From an uncultured Acetatifactor sp. (GTDB lineage Bacteria; Bacillota; Clostridia; Lachnospirales; Lachnospiraceae): a stretch of DNA of 64,000 nucleotides. The notes under the pieces were generated by a model that was given only the letters and a program-made list of their open reading frames with translations, searched no databases and was not told the DNA's origin. The stretch covers positions 1 to 64,000 of the forward strand of contig CANQEH010000001.1 of NCBI GenBank assembly GCA_947594835.1, in the 5' to 3' direction. The number at the start of each line of letters is the position of its first letter. Position 1 is the stretch's first letter. Positions 31,831 through 39,398 of this stretch are shown one piece after another. The translations under genes and the position numbers were made by a program.

Positions 31831-32706
31831 ATGCGGAATGTGACGGTGGCGGCGGTGCAGATGTACTGCAACCGTTCTGTGGAGGAAAACATCAAAGCGG
31901 CAGACCGGCTGGTCAGAGAGGCGGCCCGGCAGGGGGCGCAGGTCATTTTGCTGCCGGAATTGTTTGAAAACTGGTATTTCTGTCAGGAAAAGAACTACAA
32001 TTCTTATCGTCTGGCTTTGCCGACGGCGGAAAATCCTGCGGTGGCCCATTTTGGCAAGGTGGCGGCGGAGCTTCGTGTGGTGCTTCCCATCAGTTTTTAT
32101 GAGCGGGAGGGCAATGTGACGTACAATTCGGTGGCCGTGCTGGACGCAGACGGGAAAAACCTGGGCGTGTACCGCAAGACCCACATCCCGGACGACCATT
32201 TCTATCAGGAAAAATTCTATTTTACCCCCGGAAATACTGGCTTCAGGGTGTGGGATACCGCTTATGGGAAGATCGGCGTGGGGATCTGCTGGGATCAGTG
32301 GTTCCCGGAGTCGGCCAGATGTATGGCGCTTCAGGGGGCCGAACTGCTTTTATATCCCACGGCCATCGGTTCGGAGCCAATCTTAGGCTGTGACAGCATG
32401 GCCCATTGGAGAAGATGTATGCAGGGACACGCGGCAGCCAACGTGATGCCTGTGATCGCCGCGAACAGGATCGGAGAGGAAAGGGTAGAGCCAGGCGCAG
32501 ACAACAACGGCCAGGCGTCTTCTCTGACCTTTTACGGCTCCTCCTTTGTGGCCGATGAAACAGGCGAAGTGGTGGAGGATGCAGGGCGGACGGAAGAAAA
32601 GGTGATCCTCCATGGCTTTGACCTGGACGCCATCGAGGAAATGCGGTTCAGCTGGGGGCTGTTCCGGGACAGGCGCCCCGGGATGTACGGCGTGCTCTGT
32701 CGGTGA
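31831..32706 (+). CDS. aguB: N-carbamoylputrescine amidase
   Basis: Hydrolyses N-carbamoylputrescine to putrescine, CO2 and ammonia, completing the arginine-to-putrescine route. The 291-residue nitrilase-fold protein has the full Glu-Lys-Cys triad: E43 in LLPELFENWYF, K116 in VYRKTHIPDD and C153 in VGICWDQWFPE. The HWRRCMQGHAAANVMPV and FGSSF-like FYGSSFVADETGEV segments are family typical. It is the last gene of the nspC-aguA-aguB unit and converges on niaR. Confidence 0.96.
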   Translation: MRNVTVAAVQMYCNRSVEENIKAADRLVREAARQGAQVILLPELFENWYFCQEKNYNSYRLALPTAENPAVAHFGKVAAELRVVLPISFYEREGNVTYNSVAVLDADGKNLGVYRKTHIPDDHFYQEKFYFTPGNTGFRVWDTAYGKIGVGICWDQWFPESARCMALQGAELLLYPTAIGSEPILGCDSMAHWRRCMQGHAAANVMPVIAANRIGEERVEPGADNNGQASSLTFYGSSFVADETGEVVEDAGRTEEKVILHGFDLDAIEEMRFSWGLFRDRRPGMYGVLCR

Positions 32707-32735
32707 TAGAAGCCGGAAAGACAAGGCAATGTCCG

Positions 32736-33290
32736 CTATTGGGCAGGCTGATTCTTTCTCTCGACCGGGCGCAGGATCCCCTTTTGGCGCAGCTCTTCTT
32801 TGATGAGCTCCAGCGCTTTTTTGGAGGGAGCCGCAATGGTATGGTAATGACAGCCCTCCGTGAGCTCTTTTAACGGCCTGGACTTGCAGTGTTTCAGCTT
32901 GTCAAAAAACTCGTCTGCGTCCTCCCGGTCATTGACCAATAGATCGACCCGGATCTGGGAATATAGGTCGTGATCCACGAAGACGTCCAGCATGGAGCCG
33001 CCGTAGTCCACAATGGCGTACATCTCCTCCAGGGTCTGCTCCACAGTGTGGTCTACCATGATGACATCGGTAAAGCCGTACTGTTTTTTCTGGGGGTACT
33101 GGTAGAGCACATAGCCCTTGTTGGTGGACACGATGCTGCGGTTTTCCGCCCTGAGCAGGGCGATGTCCTGCACAATGCTCTGGCGGCTGACGCCAAACTG
33201 CTTTGCCAGCTCCGTACCGCTGACAGGAGAAGCCTGCCTTTGAAGATAGGCGACGATCGCCGTCCTGCGCGTATTCCCGTTTGAACTCAT
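32736..33290 (-). CDS. niaR: NiaR-type nicotinate-responsive transcriptional repressor
   Basis: The 184-residue protein has an N-terminal HTH (AIVAYLQRQASPVSGTELAKQFGVSRQSIVQDIALLRA) and a C-terminal 3H domain named for three histidines that bind metal: VDHTVEQ, FVDHDLYSQI and GCHYHTI. NiaR (YrxA) represses NAD synthesis and niacin uptake genes when nicotinate is plentiful. No NAD gene is adjacent here, so it acts in trans or on itself. ATG 33290 follows AGAGGAG. A hairpin sits just upstream of that site. Confidence 0.9.
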   Translation of the reverse strand: MSSNGNTRRTAIVAYLQRQASPVSGTELAKQFGVSRQSIVQDIALLRAENRSIVSTNKGYVLYQYPQKKQYGFTDVIMVDHTVEQTLEEMYAIVDYGGSMLDVFVDHDLYSQIRVDLLVNDREDADEFFDKLKHCKSRPLKELTEGCHYHTIAAPSKKALELIKEELRQKGILRPVERKNQPAQ

Positions 33291-33303
33291 ATCTCCTCTT
33301 TCT

Positions 33304-33336
33304 GCTGCCCGTAAACTGGGGCAGCGGTTTTGTTTT
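33304..33336 (+). terminator. Hairpin with T-run between niaR and the heparinase-like gene
   Basis: GCTGCCC (33304-33310) pairs with GGGCAGC (33319-33325), then GGTTTTGTTTT on the plus strand. As a plus-strand terminator it would stop transcripts running antisense over niaR; on the minus strand the same stem lies between the two genes, just ahead of the niaR ribosome site. Confidence 0.45.
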
Positions 33337-35155
33337 ATCGGATTTCCATGGTAAACGTTTCCTCCGTCATCTGAAGGCGGAGACGGTACAAATCATGATC
33401 CCAGGCAGCCTGCAGCCGCTTGTCCGTGATAGGCAGGGTCTGGATTTCCTGAAGGGCTGCCCCGCGGAACAAAAGCTGCGCTTCTCCTACCTGCAGGCAG
33501 GAAGGCTCCAAAAGGCGGGGTTTCTCATAGGTGATAAAATTCAAAATCACATCCCGGCAGTCGGTCTGGTCGGTGAGCAGGACGATGTTTTGCGTCTTGT
33601 CTAATGTCACGCTGCGCCGATAGCGGTACGATTTTTCGGGGAAGGGGTAGGCGCTGTCCAGCTCCATGGAGATGGCGGCCTTGCCTTCTGTAAAACAGGT
33701 CTCCACCCCGGAGGCCCTGTAAGCGGCCCCGGCCTGCTGATCCAGCCCGGCTATGGTGGGGAGATTGTGATAGCAGGACTGCATCGTCCAGATCTCGTAC
33801 CGGCGGTCGGAAAACGTCTTTTTTGTATAGCTTTCCACGCCGATATCCACCAGGATAGGTTTCCCGTTCTTGTACAAAGTCATACTTCCCGTGTCGTTGT
33901 GATTGTGATTGTCATCGTTGTCTCCCGCTTTCACGGCAAGCCGGAAGGGCCCGTCCCCTGCCAGAAACAGGCCGATGCTGGGATAGAACAGATCGGTCTT
34001 CGGGGCGTTTTCCCGGTCAGCCGCCATGATCTCCCTGTTGCAAAAGGCGTCCAGCATCCGATAATACAGGCTGAGAAGATAGGTCTCGTCCTGATAGATT
34101 TCCTCCCTGGCGTCCTGGCGGTCCCCGGCGGCAAAGGCCATCAGCTGGGGCTGCCCGGTGTGTTTCCCGAAGAGATATTCCCTGACGCCTGCCCGGCCCG
34201 CCAGAGGGGAGCAGTCTGCAAAATTAAAGTAATATCTGCCCTCCGCATGGACATGGAAGATGTAGGCGGCGATGTTTTTGATTTTATCCCACTGATACAG
34301 ATGGGCAAAGGCCCCGCCTGTCACCTGGTTCATCAGGTCGCAGGCGGCGTCCAGACAGAGTCCGGCGTGCCGGAAATACTGGGGGCCCTCGTCGCAGCAG
34401 CCGTCGTCCCCGTAGTCTTTCACAAACAGGTCGCAGCTGAGCGCAGCTTTTTCCAGAACCTGCCGTCTGACAGCGTCTTCCTGCTCCGTCAGGAAGACGG
34501 AAAGGAGCACGTTCTGCGTACACCAGGGAGTCCAGTTGCACATGGGCTCCTCCCCGTTCCCCATCCACCAGAAATGCTGTGTCAGATACGGGTGGACGAT
34601 GCGTTCATGCAGTTCCAGGGCAATCCTCTGACAGATCAGCGGGCTGACGGCGTCCAATTCCTCTTTCAGAAGATAATAGATACAGGACAGCTGGGCGCCT
34701 GTCTCGCAGGCAAAAAGATCCAGCACAGGCCGGGAAGCGTCGGGAAGGATCTGCTGGGGCGCATTCCGCTCATAGGAATTATGGGCGGGCAGCTGCCAGG
34801 CGCTCTCCTCGCAGAGGGCAAAAATGCCGTCGATGATGGAATCCAGAAAACGGCCCTTTCCCTCGATGCATTCGGCTGCCGTATAGGCATTGAGCAGATG
34901 GCGGCGGGCGAAGTACAGGGCCTCAAAATCTGCCCGGTTCCCGGTGCGCTGAAATGCCATGTAAGCCGTGGCGGGCAGGGGCGCAAAAGTTTCCCCCAGA
35001 TGGGCCTCCCCCTGGCGGATCAGATCCTCCTTCAGCTCCTCTGGCAGTTCTTCGTAATCTTTCCTTTTGCTGGCTTTCGGAAAAGGCGCAAAAGGGAGAA
35101 GCTCTCTTTTGCTGGATAAAAAATGTGTTGCGGCCTGTTGAAAACGTGTCTCCAT
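33335..35155 (-). CDS. Heparinase II/III family protein
   Basis: The 606-residue protein has a helical toroid-like N-terminal half (about residues 50-370, with MCNWTPWCTQNVLLSVFL and CCDEGPQYFRHAGLCLDAAC). The heparinase II/III beta-sandwich follows, with the hallmark AGDNDDNHNHNDTGSMTLYK and PILVDIGVESYT near residue 420. Such proteins are polysaccharide lyases or related uronate-acting enzymes. No signal peptide is present, so it would work on imported oligosaccharides in the cytosol. No lyase partner or transporter is next to it. The substrate cannot be told. Confidence 0.85.
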   Translation of the reverse strand: METRFQQAATHFLSSKRELLPFAPFPKASKRKDYEELPEELKEDLIRQGEAHLGETFAPLPATAYMAFQRTGNRADFEALYFARRHLLNAYTAAECIEGKGRFLDSIIDGIFALCEESAWQLPAHNSYERNAPQQILPDASRPVLDLFACETGAQLSCIYYLLKEELDAVSPLICQRIALELHERIVHPYLTQHFWWMGNGEEPMCNWTPWCTQNVLLSVFLTEQEDAVRRQVLEKAALSCDLFVKDYGDDGCCDEGPQYFRHAGLCLDAACDLMNQVTGGAFAHLYQWDKIKNIAAYIFHVHAEGRYYFNFADCSPLAGRAGVREYLFGKHTGQPQLMAFAAGDRQDAREEIYQDETYLLSLYYRMLDAFCNREIMAADRENAPKTDLFYPSIGLFLAGDGPFRLAVKAGDNDDNHNHNDTGSMTLYKNGKPILVDIGVESYTKKTFSDRRYEIWTMQSCYHNLPTIAGLDQQAGAAYRASGVETCFTEGKAAISMELDSAYPFPEKSYRYRRSVTLDKTQNIVLLTDQTDCRDVILNFITYEKPRLLEPSCLQVGEAQLLFRGAALQEIQTLPITDKRLQAAWDHDLYRLRLQMTEETFTMEIR

Positions 35156-35287
35156 AGTATCTCTGCCCTGCTTTCAAATCATACTTGCGGCTCCATAAGT
35201 ATAGTATAGCATATTCTGGAAAATCCGCTATACTGTCTTTCGGATAAAAACCCTGCGAAGGGCCATGAAATTGGAAAACTTATATAA

Positions 35288-35316
35288 TTGAAAAATGCCG
35301 CGCATCGTGCTATGAT
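35288..35316 (+). promoter_or_regulatory. Promoter of mecA
   Basis: TTGAAA (35288-35293), 17 bases, TATGAT (35311-35316), giving a leader of about 55 bases. On the other strand two overlapping TATACT words near 35200-35212 may serve the heparinase-like gene. Confidence 0.75.
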
Positions 35317-35377
35317 AGAATCATCCATCAGAAAACCAAAAACGGGATGCCCGCTCAAGGGGGCAGGGAGTACATAT

Positions 35378-36052
35378 ATGAAAATAGAACGAGTGGACGA
35401 TAAGACGGTAAAGTGTTTTTTGTCAAACGAGGAACTGGACGAGTATGAGATCGACTATAAGGATTTCGTGCTGCGCAGTGAAAAGGCAAAAGAGGTCGTA
35501 CAGGAGATTATCGTGCAGGCGGAGGAGGAAGTGGGCTATAAGCCGCCCAAGTATTCTTTTGACCTGCAGATCATGATGCTGCCGGATCAGGGGCTTCTGC
35601 TCACTTTTTCTGAGCGTGAGGCGGAGGGGGAACCCCTGATGGAGTGCTTAAAAGAGATGAAGCGGGCGCTGGAGAAGGCCCGGGAGAAGGTGGGGGCCAC
35701 AGGGGAAACGCCGGAGGCTGCAAGGCAGGAGCCAGTGCAGGAGACGCCTGCGGAGAAGCCCCGCAAGCCGGAGTTTGCGGTCTTTGCATTCAGCACACTG
35801 CGGAATGTGATGGATCTTGCCGCAGCGCTGCCCTGCAATCTGCGGGTGGACAGCGCGCTGTATGAGATGAACGGCGTTTACTATCTCTGCCTGGGCAAAG
35901 GGCACGCCTCCTATGAGAGGTACAGCAGGGCCTGTATCCAGGCGATGGAGTTCGGCAGCCTTTATGGCGCGGAACAGAAGCTGCTTTTGCAGCTGGAAGA
36001 GCACGGCGAGTGCCTGATCCAGGCAAAGGCGGTCAAAAAGCTGAGAGGATGA
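35378..36052 (+). CDS. mecA: MecA-type ClpC adaptor protein
   Basis: The 224-residue protein shows the MecA plan: an N-terminal substrate-binding part (MKIERVDDKTVKCFLSNEEL, IDYKDFVLRSEKAKEVVQEI), a variable low-complexity linker (about residues 100-135, ETPEAARQEPVQETPAEKPR) and a C-terminal ClpC-binding domain (FAVFAFSTLRNVMDLAAAL, YYLCLGKG). In Bacillus MecA delivers ComK and other clients to ClpCP. ATG 35378 is preceded by GGGAG; an upstream frame extension to 35288 crosses the promoter and is rejected. It has its own promoter and terminator. Confidence 0.88.
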   Translation: MKIERVDDKTVKCFLSNEELDEYEIDYKDFVLRSEKAKEVVQEIIVQAEEEVGYKPPKYSFDLQIMMLPDQGLLLTFSEREAEGEPLMECLKEMKRALEKAREKVGATGETPEAARQEPVQETPAEKPRKPEFAVFAFSTLRNVMDLAAALPCNLRVDSALYEMNGVYYLCLGKGHASYERYSRACIQAMEFGSLYGAEQKLLLQLEEHGECLIQAKAVKKLRG

Positions 36053-36080
36053 CCTCGAAGCCGCACACTGATCCACAATA

Positions 36081-36134
36081 AAATCCTTCTGCAACATGAT
36101 GAAGCATTCCATCAGCCGGCAGAAGGATTTTTTA
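36081..36134 (+). terminator. Terminator of mecA
   Basis: AAATCCTTCTGC (36081-36092) pairs with GCAGAAGGATTT starting at 36119, followed by a T-run to 36134. Confidence 0.85.
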
Positions 36135-36272
36135 ACGCCGTCCGGAAAAAGGACAGGGGATGCGCAAAATTTAAAAAGAAGAACGCAAAAGATGGAGAGA
36201 AAGTCTTTCGGGAATGTTTTATACTAAAAATGTAATGTTTTGCGGTCTTTTAGGAAAGGGGGATACAACGCG

Positions 36273-37424
36273 GTGCAGCGGAGTTTTTATTGTGACAGGA
36301 AAGGTCTTAGGATCTATGTGCGGGAGTTTCTGGAAGAGGGCATGGAAGAAGGCAAGTTCCCTGCGGTGGTGGTCAGCCACGGCTTTGGCGCAGACAGCAC
36401 GGGCAGCGAAGCCTACTGCCGGATCCTGGCAAAAGCGGGCTATGCGGTGTTCAGTTTCGATTTCTGCGGCGGAAGCCTGCCGGGGGCCGGAAAGAGCGAC
36501 GGCGTCTCCACGGATATGAGTATCCAGTCAGAGTGCCGGGATTTAGAGGCGGTGCTTGGCCATGTCCGCGCCCTCCCCTATGTGGACAGGGATCATATCA
36601 CGCTGATGGGAGAGAGCATGGGAGGTTTCGTGTCCGCGCTGACGGCAGCAGGGCACCCGGAGGAGGTGGAAAACCTGATCTTGTGGTTCCCGGCCCTGTG
36701 TATTCCCGACCACGCCCGCCTGGGCCGCCTGGGCGGCGCAGAGTACGACGTATCGGCTGTGCCGGAGGTGATCGAGTGCGGAAACGGCATGAAGCTGGGC
36801 CGTTCGTTCCACGAGCAGATCAAGGGGATGGATCCCTATCTGGAGATCGGGCGGTTCCCGGGGCGGGTGCTGTTGATCCAGGGCATGAAGGACAGCGTGG
36901 TAAACTATTCCTATGCGGTCAAGGCAAAGGAGGCTTTCCGGCCCGGACAGTGCAGCCTTCAGCTGATCCGGCAGGCCGATCACGGTTTTGCGGGCAGCCA
37001 TTGGGAGAGCGCAGTACAGTCTATGCTCTTGTTTTTGGCGCATAAGCCCCAGCGCCTTGTGATCCAGGTGTTCCTCACGGGCAGCCGGACGCTGGAGGAG
37101 CGGGAGGACGGCTGGAAAGCGGAGGTGTATTTCATCGGTTATTGCGACTGTGAAGCGTTCCGGGGAAGCATCCTGCCCGGGGCGGTGGACGTGCAGGAGC
37201 AGAAAAAGGGAGGGCTCGTCCAGATGCGTGCGGAGTACACGCTGGAGGGCATAGACGCCTCCGGCGCGCCCTGCAGGATCCACATCGTCAATCAGAAGCA
37301 GGACGGGTGTTTTAAGCCGTCGATCCAGACGGACAGCAAGGTGCTGGCAGAGCTCAACACGCTGGACGGGGTGGCCCTTCTGGAGGAATATGACGGCGGG
37401 CTGACGGTCAGGATCTTCGGGTGA
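36273..37424 (+). CDS. Alpha/beta hydrolase (cinnamoyl-esterase-like) fused to a DUF3237-like domain
   Basis: Residues 1 to about 260 are a serine hydrolase: VVVSHGFGADSTGSEAY (oxyanion loop), SFDFCGGSLPG, the nucleophile elbow MGESMGGFVSAL, GMKDSVV (Asp) and RQADHGFAG (His). They resemble Butyrivibrio-type feruloyl/cinnamoyl esterases. The last 120 residues (FLTGSRTLEER, YTLEGIDASGAPCRIHIVNQ) look like a DUF3237-type barrel. There is no signal peptide, so it would act on imported feruloylated oligosaccharides. It lies 37 bp before the YesM-type kinase of the hemicellulose locus. GTG 36273 follows AAAGGGGG; a TTG at 36240 is less likely. Confidence 0.75.
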   Translation: MQRSFYCDRKGLRIYVREFLEEGMEEGKFPAVVVSHGFGADSTGSEAYCRILAKAGYAVFSFDFCGGSLPGAGKSDGVSTDMSIQSECRDLEAVLGHVRALPYVDRDHITLMGESMGGFVSALTAAGHPEEVENLILWFPALCIPDHARLGRLGGAEYDVSAVPEVIECGNGMKLGRSFHEQIKGMDPYLEIGRFPGRVLLIQGMKDSVVNYSYAVKAKEAFRPGQCSLQLIRQADHGFAGSHWESAVQSMLLFLAHKPQRLVIQVFLTGSRTLEEREDGWKAEVYFIGYCDCEAFRGSILPGAVDVQEQKKGGLVQMRAEYTLEGIDASGAPCRIHIVNQKQDGCFKPSIQTDSKVLAELNTLDGVALLEEYDGGLTVRIFG

Positions 37425-37455
37425 GACGCTACAGCCGGGCAGGGGAGGAGAGGGC

Positions 37456-39240
37456 TTGCGGGTGAGAAAAGGGTTTTTGACAGAAAAGCTGAATGACTTA
37501 AGCATCGGGAAAAAGCTGGCGCTTTTGCAGATCTTCTGCGTGATCCTGCCGCTGTTTATCACGGACGGCGTGATATGGACCATGATCGTGAACGCTGACA
37601 GGCAGACTGCGGAGCGGGAGATGCAGGATACGGCGGAGGCCGTCAAATACACCCTCAGCGATTCCATCGGGAATGCGGTGAGCCTGATGCAGAACATTTA
37701 CAGCAGCCGTTCCGTCAACGAATTCATGAAAACGGAATTTGACTCCTATCTGGACTATTTTGAACAATACAACCGCCTGATGCAGAACTCCTTTTACTCC
37801 GTGCTGATCAGCAACAGCGAGTGCCGTGTGGTCATCTACGGGGACAATGACAGCATCATGAGCGGAGGGTATTTCAGGAAGCTGGAGGAAGTGGAGGACT
37901 GTCCCTGGTATCAGAAGCTGATGCAGTCTTCGGAGGAGACGGTGGAGTTTTCCGAGTATGCCAACAACGGTTTCACCAGCCGCAGAACCATCTCCCTGGT
38001 GCGCCGGATGGACTATTATGCAAAGGAAGCGGAGCACAGCATCATCAAGCTGGATCTGGATTACAACGGGATCTCCAGGATGCTTTTGAATCGGAAATAC
38101 CAGACGGATTTCTATATCTGCGAGGGGGACAGGATCCTTTTTTCCAACGACGGCAGAGGCGGAGCCCAGGCCCCCTTTGACACCCTGGATGCTGCGATGC
38201 CGTCCCAGGCCGGACTGCACGACGTCTTTAACATCTACGGGGAAGACTGGGACATCTATGTGATGGAGCCGAAGATGGACTACAAGAGCATAGTCGTGGA
38301 TAATTTTCTCCTGCTTCTGGGGCTGACCAGCGTGAACCTGCTGCTTCCGTTTCTGCTCATGGGGCTGATCAACCGCTCTTTCACGCAGCGCATTCTGGAA
38401 CTGGACAGCGTGTTCCGGGACGTGGACGTAAACGAGCTGAAAAGCCTTCCTCAGGTGAAGGGAAAGGACGAGATCGGCGCCCTGATGGCCAGCTACAACC
38501 GGATGGCCGGGCGGATGAACGAGCTGATCCAGACCGTGTACAAAAACCGGCTCAAGAGCCAGGAGATCGACATTGCCAGGCAGAAGGCGGAGCTATTGGC
38601 CTTAAACAGCCAGATCAACCCGCATTTCCTGTTCAACGCCCTGGAGAGCATCCGGATGCACAGCGTGCTCAAGCATGAATTTGAGACGGCGGATATGGTG
38701 CAGAAGCTGGCGCTGGTGGAGCGGCAGAATGTGGACTGGGGAAACGACTATGTGCGCATCCTGGACGAGGTAAAGATCATAGAAGCCTATCTGGAATTAC
38801 AGAAATACCGCTTCGGGGCGAAGCTGACCTACGAGATCATTGTGGACGAGGAGTGCAACGCCTACCGGATCCCGAAGCTGACGCTTGTGACCTTTGTGGA
38901 AAATGCCTGCGTCCACGGCATGGAGAGCAAGACCTCCTCCAGCTGGATCTTCCTGCGCATTTACCGGGAGAGGGAGATGCTGGTCATAGAGGTGGAGGAC
39001 ACCGGCAGCGGTATGCCCCAGGAACAGTGCAGGCAGTTTGTGGAAGAGATGTCCCAGGTCAGCATCGAGATGCTGAAAGAAAACCGCCATGTGGGGATGC
39101 TCAACGCGGCCCTGCGGCTGAAAATGTTTACAGACGGCGGCGTCCGTTTTGAGATGGACAGCGAGGTGGGGGCGGGCACCATGGTGACCGTGCGGATCCC
39201 CGTACAGGCGTCGGCGCCAGAGGAAGAGAAGAAGGAGTAG
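37456..39240 (+). CDS. YesM-type sensor histidine kinase
   Basis: The 594-residue protein has a short cytosolic start, a membrane helix (about 19-45, KKLALLQIFCVILPLFITDG), an extracellular Cache-like sensor of 230 residues, a second membrane helix (VDNFLLLLGLTSVNLLLPFLL), a HAMP linker and the His_kinase/HATPase module. The phospho-His lies in LNSQINPHFLFNALESIRM. The ATP site shows in LVTFVENACVHGM and VEDTGSGMP. Such kinases sense carbohydrates outside and signal to YesN regulators. The start TTG 37456 has GGAGGAGAG upstream. Its partner regulator follows after a 158-bp structured gap. Confidence 0.92.
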   Translation: MRVRKGFLTEKLNDLSIGKKLALLQIFCVILPLFITDGVIWTMIVNADRQTAEREMQDTAEAVKYTLSDSIGNAVSLMQNIYSSRSVNEFMKTEFDSYLDYFEQYNRLMQNSFYSVLISNSECRVVIYGDNDSIMSGGYFRKLEEVEDCPWYQKLMQSSEETVEFSEYANNGFTSRRTISLVRRMDYYAKEAEHSIIKLDLDYNGISRMLLNRKYQTDFYICEGDRILFSNDGRGGAQAPFDTLDAAMPSQAGLHDVFNIYGEDWDIYVMEPKMDYKSIVVDNFLLLLGLTSVNLLLPFLLMGLINRSFTQRILELDSVFRDVDVNELKSLPQVKGKDEIGALMASYNRMAGRMNELIQTVYKNRLKSQEIDIARQKAELLALNSQINPHFLFNALESIRMHSVLKHEFETADMVQKLALVERQNVDWGNDYVRILDEVKIIEAYLELQKYRFGAKLTYEIIVDEECNAYRIPKLTLVTFVENACVHGMESKTSSSWIFLRIYREREMLVIEVEDTGSGMPQEQCRQFVEEMSQVSIEMLKENRHVGMLNAALRLKMFTDGGVRFEMDSEVGAGTMVTVRIPVQASAPEEEKKE

Positions 39241-39241
39241 T

Positions 39242-39388
39242 GTGAAAAATAAGCTCGATAGCTTATTTTTCACACGGCAATTTGTGCCGGAGCGTCACAA
39301 ATTGCTCTGATGGCAGATGAGAAATCGCATTCGCAAACTGTATTTACAGTTTTTTCTCCATCGCCCCGTCGCGAGAACGCTCCGGAAT
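39242..39388. repeat. Structured intergenic element of nested hairpins
   Basis: Within 150 bp, GTGAAAAATAAGCT pairs perfectly with AGCTTATTTTTCAC (39242-39273). GCAATTTGTG pairs with CACAAATTGC (near 39279-39306). AACTGTA-TT-TACAGTT stands before a T-run near 39337-39356. CCGGAGCG (39286-39293) pairs with CGCTCCGG (39377-39384), which encloses the third hairpin and crosses the second. Codon use and ORFs give no hint of a protein. The perfection of the stems and nesting suggest a mobile intergenic repeat or a structured regulatory RNA between the two halves of the two-component system. Confidence 0.6.
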
Positions 39389-39398
39389 GGGGGTTAAA

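Noticed and set aside
33767..35119. 450-codon ORF opposite the heparinase-like gene
   Set aside because: It is the reverse shadow of a gene with recognisable motifs; it has no family features.
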